From Thermogutta terrifontis (GTDB taxonomy: Bacteria > Planctomycetota > Planctomycetia > Pirellulales > Thermoguttaceae): DNA of 64,000 bases. Shown one piece after another: positions 19,859 to 28,050 of this stretch. The DNA lies in assembly GCF_002277955.1 (NCBI RefSeq), contig NZ_CP018477.1, positions 930,001 through 994,000 of the forward strand. The letters run 5' to 3'. The translations under genes were made by a program, and so were the position numbers. The notes beneath the pieces were generated by a model. The model saw only the letters and a program-made list of their open reading frames with translations, had not been told where the DNA came from and made no database searches. Each line of letters starts with the position of its first letter. Within the stretch, counting starts at the first letter, position 1.

Positions 19859-20224
19859 TCAATTGGGCAGTAACTCTTTCACAATGTCGAGCAGCGCATT
19901 AAGACGGAATGGCTTTCTCAGGAAGGCATCGACATCAGGATAACGCCCCTGAATGGGGCTGCCAAGCCAAAGGTACCCGCTTATGAGGACAATCCGCAGG
20001 CCCGGGGCGAACCGCTTCAACGCATCGAGCTCCGCGTGCCGAACAGGTTCGGGCCCCAACATGACATCCACGAAGGCAATCAGGGGAATACTGCCTTTGC
20101 TCTTTTCGATGGCCTCTTCCATCGTTCCCGCAACACAGGTTGCGTAACCCGCAGTTTCCAGGGCCAGAGACATCGCTTCCCGGAATCCCGGATCATCTTC
20201 CACGATCAAAATGGTCGGCCTCAT
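19859..20224 (-). CDS. Single-domain response regulator
   Basis: 121-residue stand-alone receiver. Acidic pocket E9-D10-D11, phospho-acceptor D53 (FVDVML), Ser in VLISGY and the conserved Lys in FLRKPF. There is no output domain, so it acts by protein contact, as CheY-like or phosphorelay receivers do. Its start overlaps the end of the histidine kinase gene by four bases (ATGA), implying coupling and a cognate pair. The FixJ-type regulator follows at once. A kinase-receiver-regulator phosphorelay is a reasonable reading but is inferred. Confidence 0.9.
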   Translation of the reverse strand: MRPTILIVEDDPGFREAMSLALETAGYATCVAGTMEEAIEKSKGSIPLIAFVDVMLGPEPVRHAELDALKRFAPGLRIVLISGYLWLGSPIQGRYPDVDAFLRKPFRLNALLDIVKELLPN

Positions 20225-21744
20225 ACAGCGATCTCTCCCCGCTGCCCCAGCTCAGCGGAGTTCTGTTCCAACGGGAGAAAGACACGCACTGTGGTCCCTT
20301 CTCCTGGCGAGCTGTCCACCTCAACGTGCCCACCATGATCCTGAATGATGAGGAAGGCCAGACTGGCCCCCAGTCCCGTTCCGCCCTCACTGGACCGGCG
20401 GGTGAAAAACGGGTCGAACATACGGTTGGCCTCCTGGGATGTCATCCCTCTCCCGTTATCAACTATGTCCACCTCTGCTAAGTGACCTTTGGGGGCAGCC
20501 TTCACGCGAACTCGCACCCCACTCGGGCGTGATTCTATGGCATTGCGGAGGAGGTTGGTGAAAGCCAATTCCAGTTCGAGAACGCACGCCTGAATGGGCA
20601 ATAATCCATTGGCAGGCGAAAAAGACAGGGTCGCCTGACGCTGTTCCAAGAATGGATGGACCATCTCACAACATCGACTGATGACCGCATTGAGGTCGCA
20701 ACTCTCTCGAGTCCCCGGCTGGTGTCGCGAGAAACGCAGTATAGCCGTGACAATTCGCGAACAGCGATCGAGAGAAGCCACTATATTTTGCAGACATTTT
20801 TCCACGCTCTCCGGACTCATCGCCTGACGAAAGAGGGAAAGGGCCGTTTCCGCCGAGAGCATCGCAGCGCCTAAAGGGTTGTTGATCTCGTGAGCGATGC
20901 CCGCCGCCAGCGTCCCCAGAGCAGCAATACGCTCCACCTGTCTGGTCGCCTGTTCCGCCTGTTTCACAGCAGTAATGTCCATCATGACACCTAAAGCCTT
21001 GGTGACCTTACCCCGTCGCCACCCAAGCGCGACATCCTGTCGCACATAGCGGACTTCATCGTTTCGGAGCCGGAATTCGAGCTGAGGCGGCTTTTTGCCG
21101 CCGAGGATCTCCGCGAAAGCGCTGTCCACAGCCTGCCGATCGTCGGGATGAACCCATGCCAGAAAATCCTCGATGGAGCGAATGGCCTGAGGTTCGGTGC
21201 CTGACCTGCGAAGGAATTTGGCGAGCCCATGCCACTCCAACATGCCTTCAGGAATGTGCAAGATCCAAAACCCCAAATTCGCCAAATCCTGCGCCCGCTG
21301 CAGCCAGGTCTTCACATCTTGAAGCCGTTTTTCCAGCTTTCGCCGACGAAACACCTCTTTGAGGAGAAGGCGATTGCTACGGGTAAGCTGCCGGAGTCTA
21401 CTACGTGCCGTGCGGCGGGCCATTTGCAGAGAGTTTTCGGCAGCCGCCAGCGATTCACGGAGACGGGTCTGTACTGATTGGCACTCGTTTTGCCAGCCTT
21501 GTAAGAGCGTTTCCAGTAGCTGTTTTATCTTTTCCTCGCGGCCGGGTTCAAGAAGGTCCGCTTCCGAAGCCCGAAGGAGGGCCACCGCCCTTTCATGAAC
21601 CTTCAGAACGTCGGTCGAACTGGCTCCCGCTGAATACAGCTCGCGGCCTACTTCTTCAGCAACTTCAAGAAAAGAAGCACAGGGTTCGCGGAGCACAATT
21701 CGCAGGATCGCCGCGTACCGATGAGCAAAATCGTCGAAGATCAT
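20221..21744 (-). CDS. PAS-domain sensor histidine kinase
   Basis: 507 residues, no membrane segment, so a cytoplasmic kinase. The N-terminal helical domain (about 1-105) resembles the RsbU/RsbRD N-terminal fold, with VHERAVALLRASE. A coiled-coil linker (about 105-150) leads to a PAS fold with a PAC-like end (residues about 160-265; FLAWVHPDDRQAVDSAF, then ALGVMMDITAVKQAE). The HisKA box GTLAAGIAHEINNPLG has phospho-acceptor H285. The ATPase domain shows NLLRNAIES (N box), DNGRGM (G1), FDPFFTRR (F box) and GGTGLGASLA (G2). The start at 21744 is preferred over 21792 because a G-rich box precedes it. First gene of the minus-strand cluster; the next gene overlaps it by four bases. Confidence 0.92.
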   Translation of the reverse strand: MIFDDFAHRYAAILRIVLREPCASFLEVAEEVGRELYSAGASSTDVLKVHERAVALLRASEADLLEPGREEKIKQLLETLLQGWQNECQSVQTRLRESLAAAENSLQMARRTARSRLRQLTRSNRLLLKEVFRRRKLEKRLQDVKTWLQRAQDLANLGFWILHIPEGMLEWHGLAKFLRRSGTEPQAIRSIEDFLAWVHPDDRQAVDSAFAEILGGKKPPQLEFRLRNDEVRYVRQDVALGWRRGKVTKALGVMMDITAVKQAEQATRQVERIAALGTLAAGIAHEINNPLGAAMLSAETALSLFRQAMSPESVEKCLQNIVASLDRCSRIVTAILRFSRHQPGTRESCDLNAVISRCCEMVHPFLEQRQATLSFSPANGLLPIQACVLELELAFTNLLRNAIESRPSGVRVRVKAAPKGHLAEVDIVDNGRGMTSQEANRMFDPFFTRRSSEGGTGLGASLAFLIIQDHGGHVEVDSSPGEGTTVRVFLPLEQNSAELGQRGEIAV

Positions 21745-22000
21745 AATAGACGCCCCCCAACCGCAGAAATCGGTTGTTCGTTTAACCTCCAATTCGACAC
21801 GCCCGTTATCAGTTTTAGCTTATCTCTCCAGCCTGTCACCTTACCAGAACCGTCTTCTCGCCGGTTGCCGTTGCGAGAGGGGGCTTCTACAATAAAGCCC
21901 GACTTCTGGAAGGAGTGGAATGAATTGTCGGGCAATGGGGAAACCAGCCAAGCCGCTCCGCGCTGGGTTTATAAAGGCTCCAGCACAAAGGGTGATACAC

Positions 22001-25000
22001 ATGGCCACTCGAGATTCGCAGCTTCAAAAATGCTCGTCCGGCGGTGAATGTGGTCCGTCCTGCGTGACCCGTCGTGATTTTCTGACGATCGCGGGTGCCG
22101 CGACAGTGGGCACCGTCATCCCTTGGAGAGTGCCCGTGGTTGCCGGACCGTTTGAGCCTTCCGACACAGCGGACCATTTCGTTCCTGCCGATAAGAAGCT
22201 CCGTCCCGAATGGATTGCCCAACTCTTCGCTCGGGGAGAGCAGACGTGGTATTCGGGCGAGGACCTGGACAAAATTGGCATGCCGGTAGGAGGCATCTGT
22301 GCAGGGCAGCTCTATCTGGGAGGAGATGGCCGCCTGTTCCATTGGGACATTTTCAATCGGCACAACTTCTCCGGCTATGGGGCGACGAACTATCAGAACA
22401 TGCCCAAGCCGGACTATCCCGTGGAGCAGGGATTCGCGATGGCCGTGGAGGTCGATGGGCAGGTGCTGCGGCGGACGCTGGACCGCAACGGGTTTCCCAA
22501 GGTCCGATTTTGTGGGGAATACCCCATCGGTTTTGTTGACTATCATGACCCCGATTGGCCCTTGAAAATCCGCCTGGAAGCGTATTCCCCGTTTATTCCG
22601 CTGAATGAAGAGGATTCCGCCCTGCCCATCACGGTGCTCGATTTCTTTGTGGAGAATCCGGGCCCAACTCCCCGGACGGTCACCCTGGCCGGCTGGCTGC
22701 AAAATGCCGTGGCCTGCCACACGGGAAGCAGCTTTTGGGGAGAACGCCGCACCGATCTGCGGAAAACGGCGCGGTCGTTCGCCGTTGTCCACTCGGTTCG
22801 GTCTCTGCCACCTCCCGGCGAGCCCCGTCCGCCGAAGGTCCTCGCTGATTTCGAGGGTCAGGATTACGGTGACTGGAAAGTGGAAGGAGAGGCCTTCGGC
22901 AGCGGTCCAGCCCACGGAACGCTCCCCAACCAACAGGAGGTCAGCGGTTTCCAGGGAAAAGGTCTGGTCAACACCTACCTGGGAGGCGATCGCCCGCACG
23001 GCCGTCTTGTTTCCCCGCCGTTCGTCATCGATCGGCGTTACATCAGTTTTCTTATCGGGGGAGGTAATCACGCGGGCAAAACATGCATGAATCTCCTGGT
23101 GGACGGCCAGATCGTGAGAACGGCCACCGGCAACAATAACGAGCGCCTCCAGTGGCAGAACTGGGATGTCCAGGAATTTTTCGGCAAAACCGCGCAGATT
23201 GAGATCGTCGATGCTGAGTCGGGAGGCTGGGGTCACATCAATGTGGACCAGATCGAACTCCGGGATACCCCCCGTCCCAGTCCGGAAGGCCCGCTCGAAA
23301 AGCAGTACGACTTTGGCGAGATGTCGCTGCAGATATTCCTCCCCGAGCTGGACGACGCTTCTTCTCCCGGTGAAATCCTGGCCGCAACTGACTGGAAAGG
23401 CGCGATCGACGTGAGTCAGTTGTGGGAACACCTCAAACCGGTGGAGGGCGGAATCGCGTCCGGCCAGACGGCTCTTCACGAGCAACTTCGGGGTGCGCTG
23501 GGATATCGAACGACAATTGGCCCCGGCAAAACGATCCGCCTGTCCTTCGCCGTGCTCTGGCACTTTCCGAACCGTCCGGAACGCGGCAATTACTACGCTG
23601 TTCGATTCCCCACCCTCGGCGACCTGCTCTCTTATATTGAAGAGCATCTGCCCCGACTGCGGCAACAAACCCATCTGTGGCACGACACATGGTACGGTGC
23701 TACCCTGCCCCATTGGTTGTTGGACCGGCTCTTCTCCACGGTGGCCAATCTGGCTACGGGTACGTGCCAGTGGTGGGCCAATGGTCGATTCTGGGCATGG
23801 GAAGGCGTGGGCTGCTGCCACGGCACTTGTGCCCACGTGTGGAATTACGAGCACGCCCTGGCCCGTCTTTTCCCTCGATTAGAACGCTCCGTGCGCGAGA
23901 TGCAGGATTTCAATCCCGAGGCTGGCTTCGACGAACAAACGGGCGCGATCCGGTTTCGCGGAGAAGGCTGGAAGCTGTGGGCGGGCGACTCCCAGGGCGG
24001 AACCATCCTCAAGGCCTACCGCGAGCACCAGTGCTCTGCCGACGATTCCTTCCTCCGCCGCAACTGGCCCCGCATCAAAAAGGCCCTGGAGTTCCTTTTC
24101 GTCCAGGATGGCGATCTCAATGGCCTGATTGAGGGAGAGCAACACAACACATACGACATTAACTTCTACGGGCCGAATACGATGGTCGGCTCACTCTATC
24201 TGGCGGCCTGTCGCGCTGGGGAAGAAATGGCCAAAGAACTGGGCGATGACGAATTCGCCGCCCGCTGCCGCAAGGTTTTTGAAGCGGGACGCGACGCCAC
24301 CATGAAGGAACTGTTTAACGGCGAGTATTTTATTCAAAAAGTTGATCTCAAAGAACATCCAAAACACCAATATGCCGATGGCTGTTTGTCCGACCAACTC
24401 TTTGGTCAGGGTTGGGCGCACCAGGTCGGGCTGGGCTACATCTATCCTGTGGAGGCTGTTCGCTCGGCCCTGAAAGCCATTTGGGTGTATAATTGGGCGC
24501 CGGATGTGGGACCGCAAAACGCGGCCCATCCCCCGCAGCGGTGGTTTGCCCGACCGGGCCAGGCCGGTCTCTTCACCTGTACGTGGCCCAAATCCAAGCA
24601 TCTCGGCCCCGACAGCGTGCTCTACCGCGACGAAGTCTGGACCGGCATTGAATATCAGGTGGCCGGCCATATGGTGTGGGAAGGCATGCTCCTGGAAGCC
24701 CTCGCCATCTGCCGCGGCGTCCACGAGCGCTACCATCCCCGCAGCCACAATCCCTGGAATGAAGTGGAGTGTGGCGACCATTACGCCCGGGCACTTGCCA
24801 GTTACGGCGTGTTCCTCGCGCTGTGCGGTTTTGAATACCACGGTCCTCGCGGCCATATCGGCTTCGCCCCACGCCTCAACGCCGATGATTTCGCCGCAGC
24901 ATTCACCGGTGCCGAGGGCTGGGGCCGATTCACGCAGAAACGCCAGGGCGGCGGTCAGAAGAACACCCTCGAGCTCCTCTGGGGTCGGTTGCGGGTGCGG

Positions 25001-25186
25001 AGCATCGCCCTGGAAGTGCCTTCCGACGTCCCACAGCGTGCCCGCGCCGTCATCCAAACTGCTGAAGGCGAAAAGACTCTGGACATCGCTGCCGTGGAAC
25101 AGAATGGCCGCCGCGTCATTGTCCAGATGAAAGAACCTCTCACTGTTGAGGCTGGCCAGACCCTTCAGGTCGAGCTACGAGGCTGA
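22001..25186 (+). CDS. Tat-exported GH116-type glycosidase with an inserted domain
   Basis: 1,061 residues. The twin-arginine signal TRRDFLTIAGAATVG (about residues 23-37) predicts folded export. The rest matches the GH116 / non-lysosomal glucosylceramidase-like layout: an N-terminal beta-sandwich (GIPVGGICAGQLYLGGDGRL-like start) and an (alpha/alpha)6 C-terminal barrel. In the barrel I see WWANGRFWAWEGVGCCHGTC and GEQHNTYDINFYGPNTMVGS; in GH116 the Glu of the first region and the Asp of the TYD motif are the catalytic pair. Residues about 281-424 (DFEGQDYGDWKVEGEAFGSG to GGWGHINVDQIELRD) are a separate beta-sandwich known next to GH32-type enzymes and are inserted inside the N-terminal domain. 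The ATG at 22001 follows AAGGGTGA; an earlier in-frame ATG at 21920 would bury the Tat signal. Substrate is unproven: beta-glucosides or related glycosides. Confidence 0.85.
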   Translation: MATRDSQLQKCSSGGECGPSCVTRRDFLTIAGAATVGTVIPWRVPVVAGPFEPSDTADHFVPADKKLRPEWIAQLFARGEQTWYSGEDLDKIGMPVGGICAGQLYLGGDGRLFHWDIFNRHNFSGYGATNYQNMPKPDYPVEQGFAMAVEVDGQVLRRTLDRNGFPKVRFCGEYPIGFVDYHDPDWPLKIRLEAYSPFIPLNEEDSALPITVLDFFVENPGPTPRTVTLAGWLQNAVACHTGSSFWGERRTDLRKTARSFAVVHSVRSLPPPGEPRPPKVLADFEGQDYGDWKVEGEAFGSGPAHGTLPNQQEVSGFQGKGLVNTYLGGDRPHGRLVSPPFVIDRRYISFLIGGGNHAGKTCMNLLVDGQIVRTATGNNNERLQWQNWDVQEFFGKTAQIEIVDAESGGWGHINVDQIELRDTPRPSPEGPLEKQYDFGEMSLQIFLPELDDASSPGEILAATDWKGAIDVSQLWEHLKPVEGGIASGQTALHEQLRGALGYRTTIGPGKTIRLSFAVLWHFPNRPERGNYYAVRFPTLGDLLSYIEEHLPRLRQQTHLWHDTWYGATLPHWLLDRLFSTVANLATGTCQWWANGRFWAWEGVGCCHGTCAHVWNYEHALARLFPRLERSVREMQDFNPEAGFDEQTGAIRFRGEGWKLWAGDSQGGTILKAYREHQCSADDSFLRRNWPRIKKALEFLFVQDGDLNGLIEGEQHNTYDINFYGPNTMVGSLYLAACRAGEEMAKELGDDEFAARCRKVFEAGRDATMKELFNGEYFIQKVDLKEHPKHQYADGCLSDQLFGQGWAHQVGLGYIYPVEAVRSALKAIWVYNWAPDVGPQNAAHPPQRWFARPGQAGLFTCTWPKSKHLGPDSVLYRDEVWTGIEYQVAGHMVWEGMLLEALAICRGVHERYHPRSHNPWNEVECGDHYARALASYGVFLALCGFEYHGPRGHIGFAPRLNADDFAAAFTGAEGWGRFTQKRQGGGQKNTLELLWGRLRVRSIALEVPSDVPQRARAVIQTAEGEKTLDIAAVEQNGRRVIVQMKEPLTVEAGQTLQVELRG

Positions 25187-25335
25187 CGGGTGAACGCCCG
25201 GTGATCCATGCCCCGTGCTGAAATCCAGTTTCGGGGCCCACAGAAGGCGGCCACAGGCGGCGTTGCTGCCCCATGATGGGTCATAAACGGTCGGTAATGC
25301 TGGAAATCGGTAATCGTCACAGTATGGAGTAAGCG

Positions 25336-25716
25336 ATGTCGTTCTGCACCGTGATCAGTTGCATGGATGGCCGGATTCAGCTTCCCGTCATCACTTATCT
25401 GAAGGCGCGCTTTCAGGTGGATTATGTGGACAACGTCACAGAGCCGGGACCGGACGGGATCCTCGCCAGGGGAGATGACCACGTGCTCCTCGCATCGATT
25501 TTGCGACGTGTTCAAATCTCCCTTGAAAAACACCAGTCCCAGGGGCTTGCCGTGGCCGGACACGCCGACTGTGCCGGCCACCCTGTTTCCCGCGAGGATC
25601 ACCTGCGCGACATCCGATCGGCGTGCAGGTGGTTGAAGGCGAGATTCCCTCACGTCCCGGTCATCGGCCTGTGGGTCAACGAACGGTGGGAAGTGGAAGA
25701 GGTCGCCCAAGAGTAA
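25336..25716 (+). CDS. Minimal beta-carbonic-anhydrase-like protein
   Basis: 126 residues, about half the size of a normal beta-carbonic anhydrase. It keeps the zinc-ligand pattern: C9-x-D11-x-R13 (SCMDGR) and H76-x-x-C79 (GHADCAGH). In beta-CAs zinc is bound by Cys, His and Cys, and Asp-Arg form the gating dyad, so all of these are present. Much of the CO2-pocket region between the motifs is shortened. GGAG precedes the ATG. Function is uncertain: a small hydratase, a zinc-binding relative or a different hydrolase. Stand-alone gene downstream of the glycosidase. Confidence 0.7.
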   Translation: MSFCTVISCMDGRIQLPVITYLKARFQVDYVDNVTEPGPDGILARGDDHVLLASILRRVQISLEKHQSQGLAVAGHADCAGHPVSREDHLRDIRSACRWLKARFPHVPVIGLWVNERWEVEEVAQE

Positions 25717-25967
25717 CCGGCCCGTTCATGGCGCACGCATCCCATTGGTGGAGACCACAGTGCACCCAGAAACCCCGCAAGGTTCGTCCGTTTCGCGGGA
25801 AATGACGGGGTTTGTAACACGCGCTGTTGATTGTGGCTGTCGGGCTGCTTGAACAGGCCGCTGTCGCTGGAAGGGGTGTACAGGTCCATACTGCGGATTG
25901 TACACCCCACACCGGTCAAAGTTGGGACAAGTTGTCAGCTGGCGAGACGAGAAGCAACGCAGGACAC

Positions 25968-26258
25968 TTACAGAATGAGGTCCTTGATCGCTTCCCACTC
26001 ATTGTCCCAATAAGGTTCACGAAATTGATAAAGAGGATTGTCCTTGTAATTGGCCCCGTAGATCGACTCTGTCAACCATTGCTTCATCTTCTGTTCGTAT
26101 TCCGCCTCGGCCTTCTTGTATTCCTCGGGAGGAAGGTCTTCAGGCGGCGGTTTTGGTTCCGTGAGTTTGGTCGGAATTTTTTTGAATCCGATCGCCTTTG
26201 CCATCTCAATGGCTTCTGCGCGGCTACGTGGACGACGTCGATTCGGCTCTTCTGTCAT
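25968..26258 (-). CDS. Hypothetical small charged protein
   Basis: 96 residues, not recognised. An Arg-rich start, a Pro/Glu-rich middle (KLTEPKPPPEDLPPEEYKKA) and an aromatic C-terminus (NPLYQFREPYWDNEWEAI). Strong GAGGAG eight bases before the ATG. Its start overlaps the stop of the tiny upstream gene by four bases (ATGA), so translation is likely coupled. Part of a three-gene minus-strand group. Confidence 0.65.
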   Translation of the reverse strand: MTEEPNRRRPRSRAEAIEMAKAIGFKKIPTKLTEPKPPPEDLPPEEYKKAEAEYEQKMKQWLTESIYGANYKDNPLYQFREPYWDNEWEAIKDLIL

Positions 26259-26374
26259 GGCGACGGCTCCTCGTAACCCTCTGGGTATTGCTCAGCATCG
26301 AACTCCCCATAATATCCACTTTCCACCCGTCGTCGAATCTCGTCCGGGTCTCGGGTATCTCCCACGTACCGCAT
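26255..26374 (-). CDS. 39-residue hypothetical protein, coupled to the next gene
   Basis: MRYVGDTRDPDEIRRRVESG and a Tyr/Glu-rich tail. The reading frame keeps protein-like composition upstream of the ATG (DYEKNDRPPIYF) but meets a stop with no earlier start, so the true N-terminus could be lost or frameshifted; an A7 run lies at the junction. The TGA overlaps the ATG of the following gene. No ribosome binding site before the ATG. Confidence 0.4.
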   Translation of the reverse strand: MRYVGDTRDPDEIRRRVESGYYGEFDAEQYPEGYEEPSP

Positions 26375-26447
26375 GAAATAAATCGGCGGCCGGTCGTTTT
26401 TTTCGTAGTCCCAACTCCGGCGACATTAAGAAACGGTGGTCGTTGAA

Positions 26448-26750
26448 CTACAGGATGATGGTCCCGTTGGCGGTTTTGTCCTCGTCGGAAGGTGGCGATT
26501 GACCGGAACTGGAAGACTGGGCCTTTTTCCGCTCTTCGAGGGCCTTGAGGGTGTAGGGACCAAGCATCCCTTCTTTGCGCCATTTCTCCTGTATTTCTCG
26601 GACTTTCTCCAGTTTTTTTCGTTTTTCCTCTTCCGACATGTGTTCCCACTCCCACTGGGAACGGGCATATTTGGCAAGGATCTTCATTTTGTCGGAAGCG
26701 GTGCGAAGGTATTCCTCATCCAGGAACCAGGGTTTCTTTTCCTCGGCCAT
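26448..26750 (-). CDS. Hypothetical Lys/Glu-rich helical protein
   Basis: 100 residues, unrecognised. Starts MAEEKKPWFLDEEYLRTASD, then long charged helices (MSEEEKRKKLEKVREIQEKW) and a Ser-rich tail. GGAGGAGGG precedes the ATG, so it is a real gene. First of three small minus-strand genes; probably cytosolic. Confidence 0.65.
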   Translation of the reverse strand: MAEEKKPWFLDEEYLRTASDKMKILAKYARSQWEWEHMSEEEKRKKLEKVREIQEKWRKEGMLGPYTLKALEERKKAQSSSSGQSPPSDEDKTANGTIIL

Positions 26751-26916
26751 CTTTTCCCTCCTCCCCGTTCGCCGGAGATACTCGTCGTACCGATCGCGAG
26801 AAACAGATTAAACCGGCCACGCTCCAAAGCATTTGACACAACAACTGGAGACAAGGCCCTGCTTATTTCTCGCACGTGCCGACCAATATTCGCGTCGTCC
26901 GTACAATGAAGGACTA

Positions 26917-27310
26917 TCATCGGTCTGCACGTTCAACGATCGTCCTGAATACGATTCCATGGTCCTCCAGCACCCGGAGAACGGTCTCGGTAGGGGCATG
27001 AAATTGCCCAATCCAACGCGGCTCTAGTCCTCGAGGATCCACCACAAACGTCGCTACGGCCTCTTGATCATACTCCTTGCCCAAGCGGGCGGCAATTCGC
27101 TGAAAGAGCTTTTCTGGGATGGTGTTGCATTCCAGACCGTTCCCTGGAAATGGGCTGGAGTGGCGGGCGCCGCCCCCAGGCTCTCTTGCTCCAGGCTGCG
27201 GTAGGCCGGATTCTGGAGGAATTCCTCCTCCGGTCCGGGATCGGAGATGTCCAGGAGCTCGCGGAGCCCCCTCTCCAGTCGATGTAAAACTCACCGAGCG
27301 CTGCTCACAA
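26917..27310 (-). pseudogene. Decayed gene next to the left att repeat
   Basis: The last 65 codons (26917 to about 27120) are protein-like: EKLFQRIAARLGKEYDQEAV, then IGQFHAPTETVLRVLEDHGI. Upstream, protein-like sequence continues in other frames (ELLDISDPGPEEEFLQNPAY, EFYIDWRGG), so at least two frameshifts separate the pieces. The 5' end meets the repeat region beside the att core. The family is not recognised. I read it as a chromosomal or old island gene that has decayed. Confidence 0.45.
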
Positions 27311-27350
27311 CGAAAAGAACAGTCTCCAAAGAGTGAGTCCGCCGGTTTGG

Positions 27351-27369
27351 TTGCACTTATTGTTTCACT
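27351..27369. promoter_or_regulatory. Candidate integrase arm-site pair left of the left core
   Basis: TTGCACT at 27351 and TTTCACT at 27363, 12 bp apart. Same arrangement as pairs at 27612 and 57733. Its position mirrors the right-end arm, suggesting this side once belonged to another element copy. Confidence 0.4.
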
Positions 27370-27445
27370 TCTTGGGTACTCTATGTGCTTTTTTGTCTCT
27401 AACTGACATGTACGGTTTTTCTGCCAGAACATTGTGGCGCAAGCA

Positions 27446-27491
27446 AAAACCCCGTGAAATTCAGCAGTTACGCGGAAAATCACGGGGTTTT
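27446..27491 (-). terminator. Copy of the tRNA-Met terminator (left)
   Basis: CCCCGTGA and TCACGGGG arms flanked by A- and T-runs. It is homologous to the hairpin at 57831-57878 that follows the intact tRNA, and forms part of a diverged repeat of about 230 bp. Confidence 0.6.
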
Positions 27492-27496
27492 CTGGT

Positions 27497-27558
27497 TTAC
27501 TGTGTCAGTGCCGGCGCAGGGACTCGAACCCCGGACACGCGGATTATGATTCCGCTGC
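27497..27558. repeat. Left att core (62-bp direct repeat of the tRNA-Met 3' part)
   Basis: Identical over 62 bp to 57881-57942, covering the T-arm, variable loop and anticodon-stem half of tRNA-Met(CAT). Identity stops after CCGCTGC; here CCGCTTACG follows instead of the rest of the tRNA. It is the tRNA fragment expected from site-specific integration. Confidence 0.85.
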
Positions 27559-27611
27559 CCGCTTACGCAAGTGACGTTAGACAAAGATTTTGCAACGAAT
27601 CCTCGGCTTGG

Positions 27612-27630
27612 TTGCACTCATGGTTGCACT
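27612..27630. promoter_or_regulatory. Candidate integrase arm-site pair right of the left core
   Basis: TTGCACT at 27612 and 27624, spaced 12 bp, 54 bp inside the island from the att core. The same pair occurs at 57733/57745. Confidence 0.45.
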
Positions 27631-27845
27631 ACTTTTTCCGCGGGGTGAATGTCGCCGACGGTGACTGTGGCGATAACTCCGGGAGTTTGTAGCCCCTTTG
27701 AAAAAGAGAGGCTGAGGGTCACAATCCGGTAGGACCGCTGGAAAACATCCCCAGTTGCCTCCAGAACGCGGGGGGGACTGTGGCCCACTGTGTAGAGATG
27801 CGTTGCGTCAAAAGGTGCGTAACGCCAACCCGCGTAATTCGACAC

Positions 27846-27875
27846 TTTTCGACACCTAACGAGGGGTGTCGAAAA
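27846..27875. promoter_or_regulatory. Inverted repeat upstream of the element regulator
   Basis: TTTTCGACACC and GGTGTCGAAAA, perfect 11-base arms with an eight-base loop; a third half-site, TTCGACAC, lies just upstream. It could be an operator for the adjacent regulator or a terminator, since A/T runs flank it. Confidence 0.45.
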
Positions 27876-27950
27876 AAGGGAGAGTGACTTAAAGGGACGG
27901 AAGCGGTCCACTATATCTTGTAGGGACACGAACACCCCGTAAGATGAAGG

Positions 27951-28050
27951 TAAGGGCGGCTAGGGTTGACGTCCCCGAAAGCCCGCCGCCACACGGGTTG
28001 CCGCCCTTTTCTTTGTTGTGGTGTCTTTTCACGTGGGAGTGGTACACGTG
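27951..28050 (+). promoter_or_regulatory. Structured leader with ribosome site in a hairpin loop (regulator gene)
   Basis: GGGCGGC and GCCGCCC arms close a 55-nt structure followed by TTTTCTTT. Downstream, CACGTG at 28030 and 28045 can pair around a loop holding GGAG, with the GTG start inside the second arm. Related leaders precede the genes at 53346, 33509 and 56379. It suggests attenuation and/or translational control; inferred from sequence only. Confidence 0.5.
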
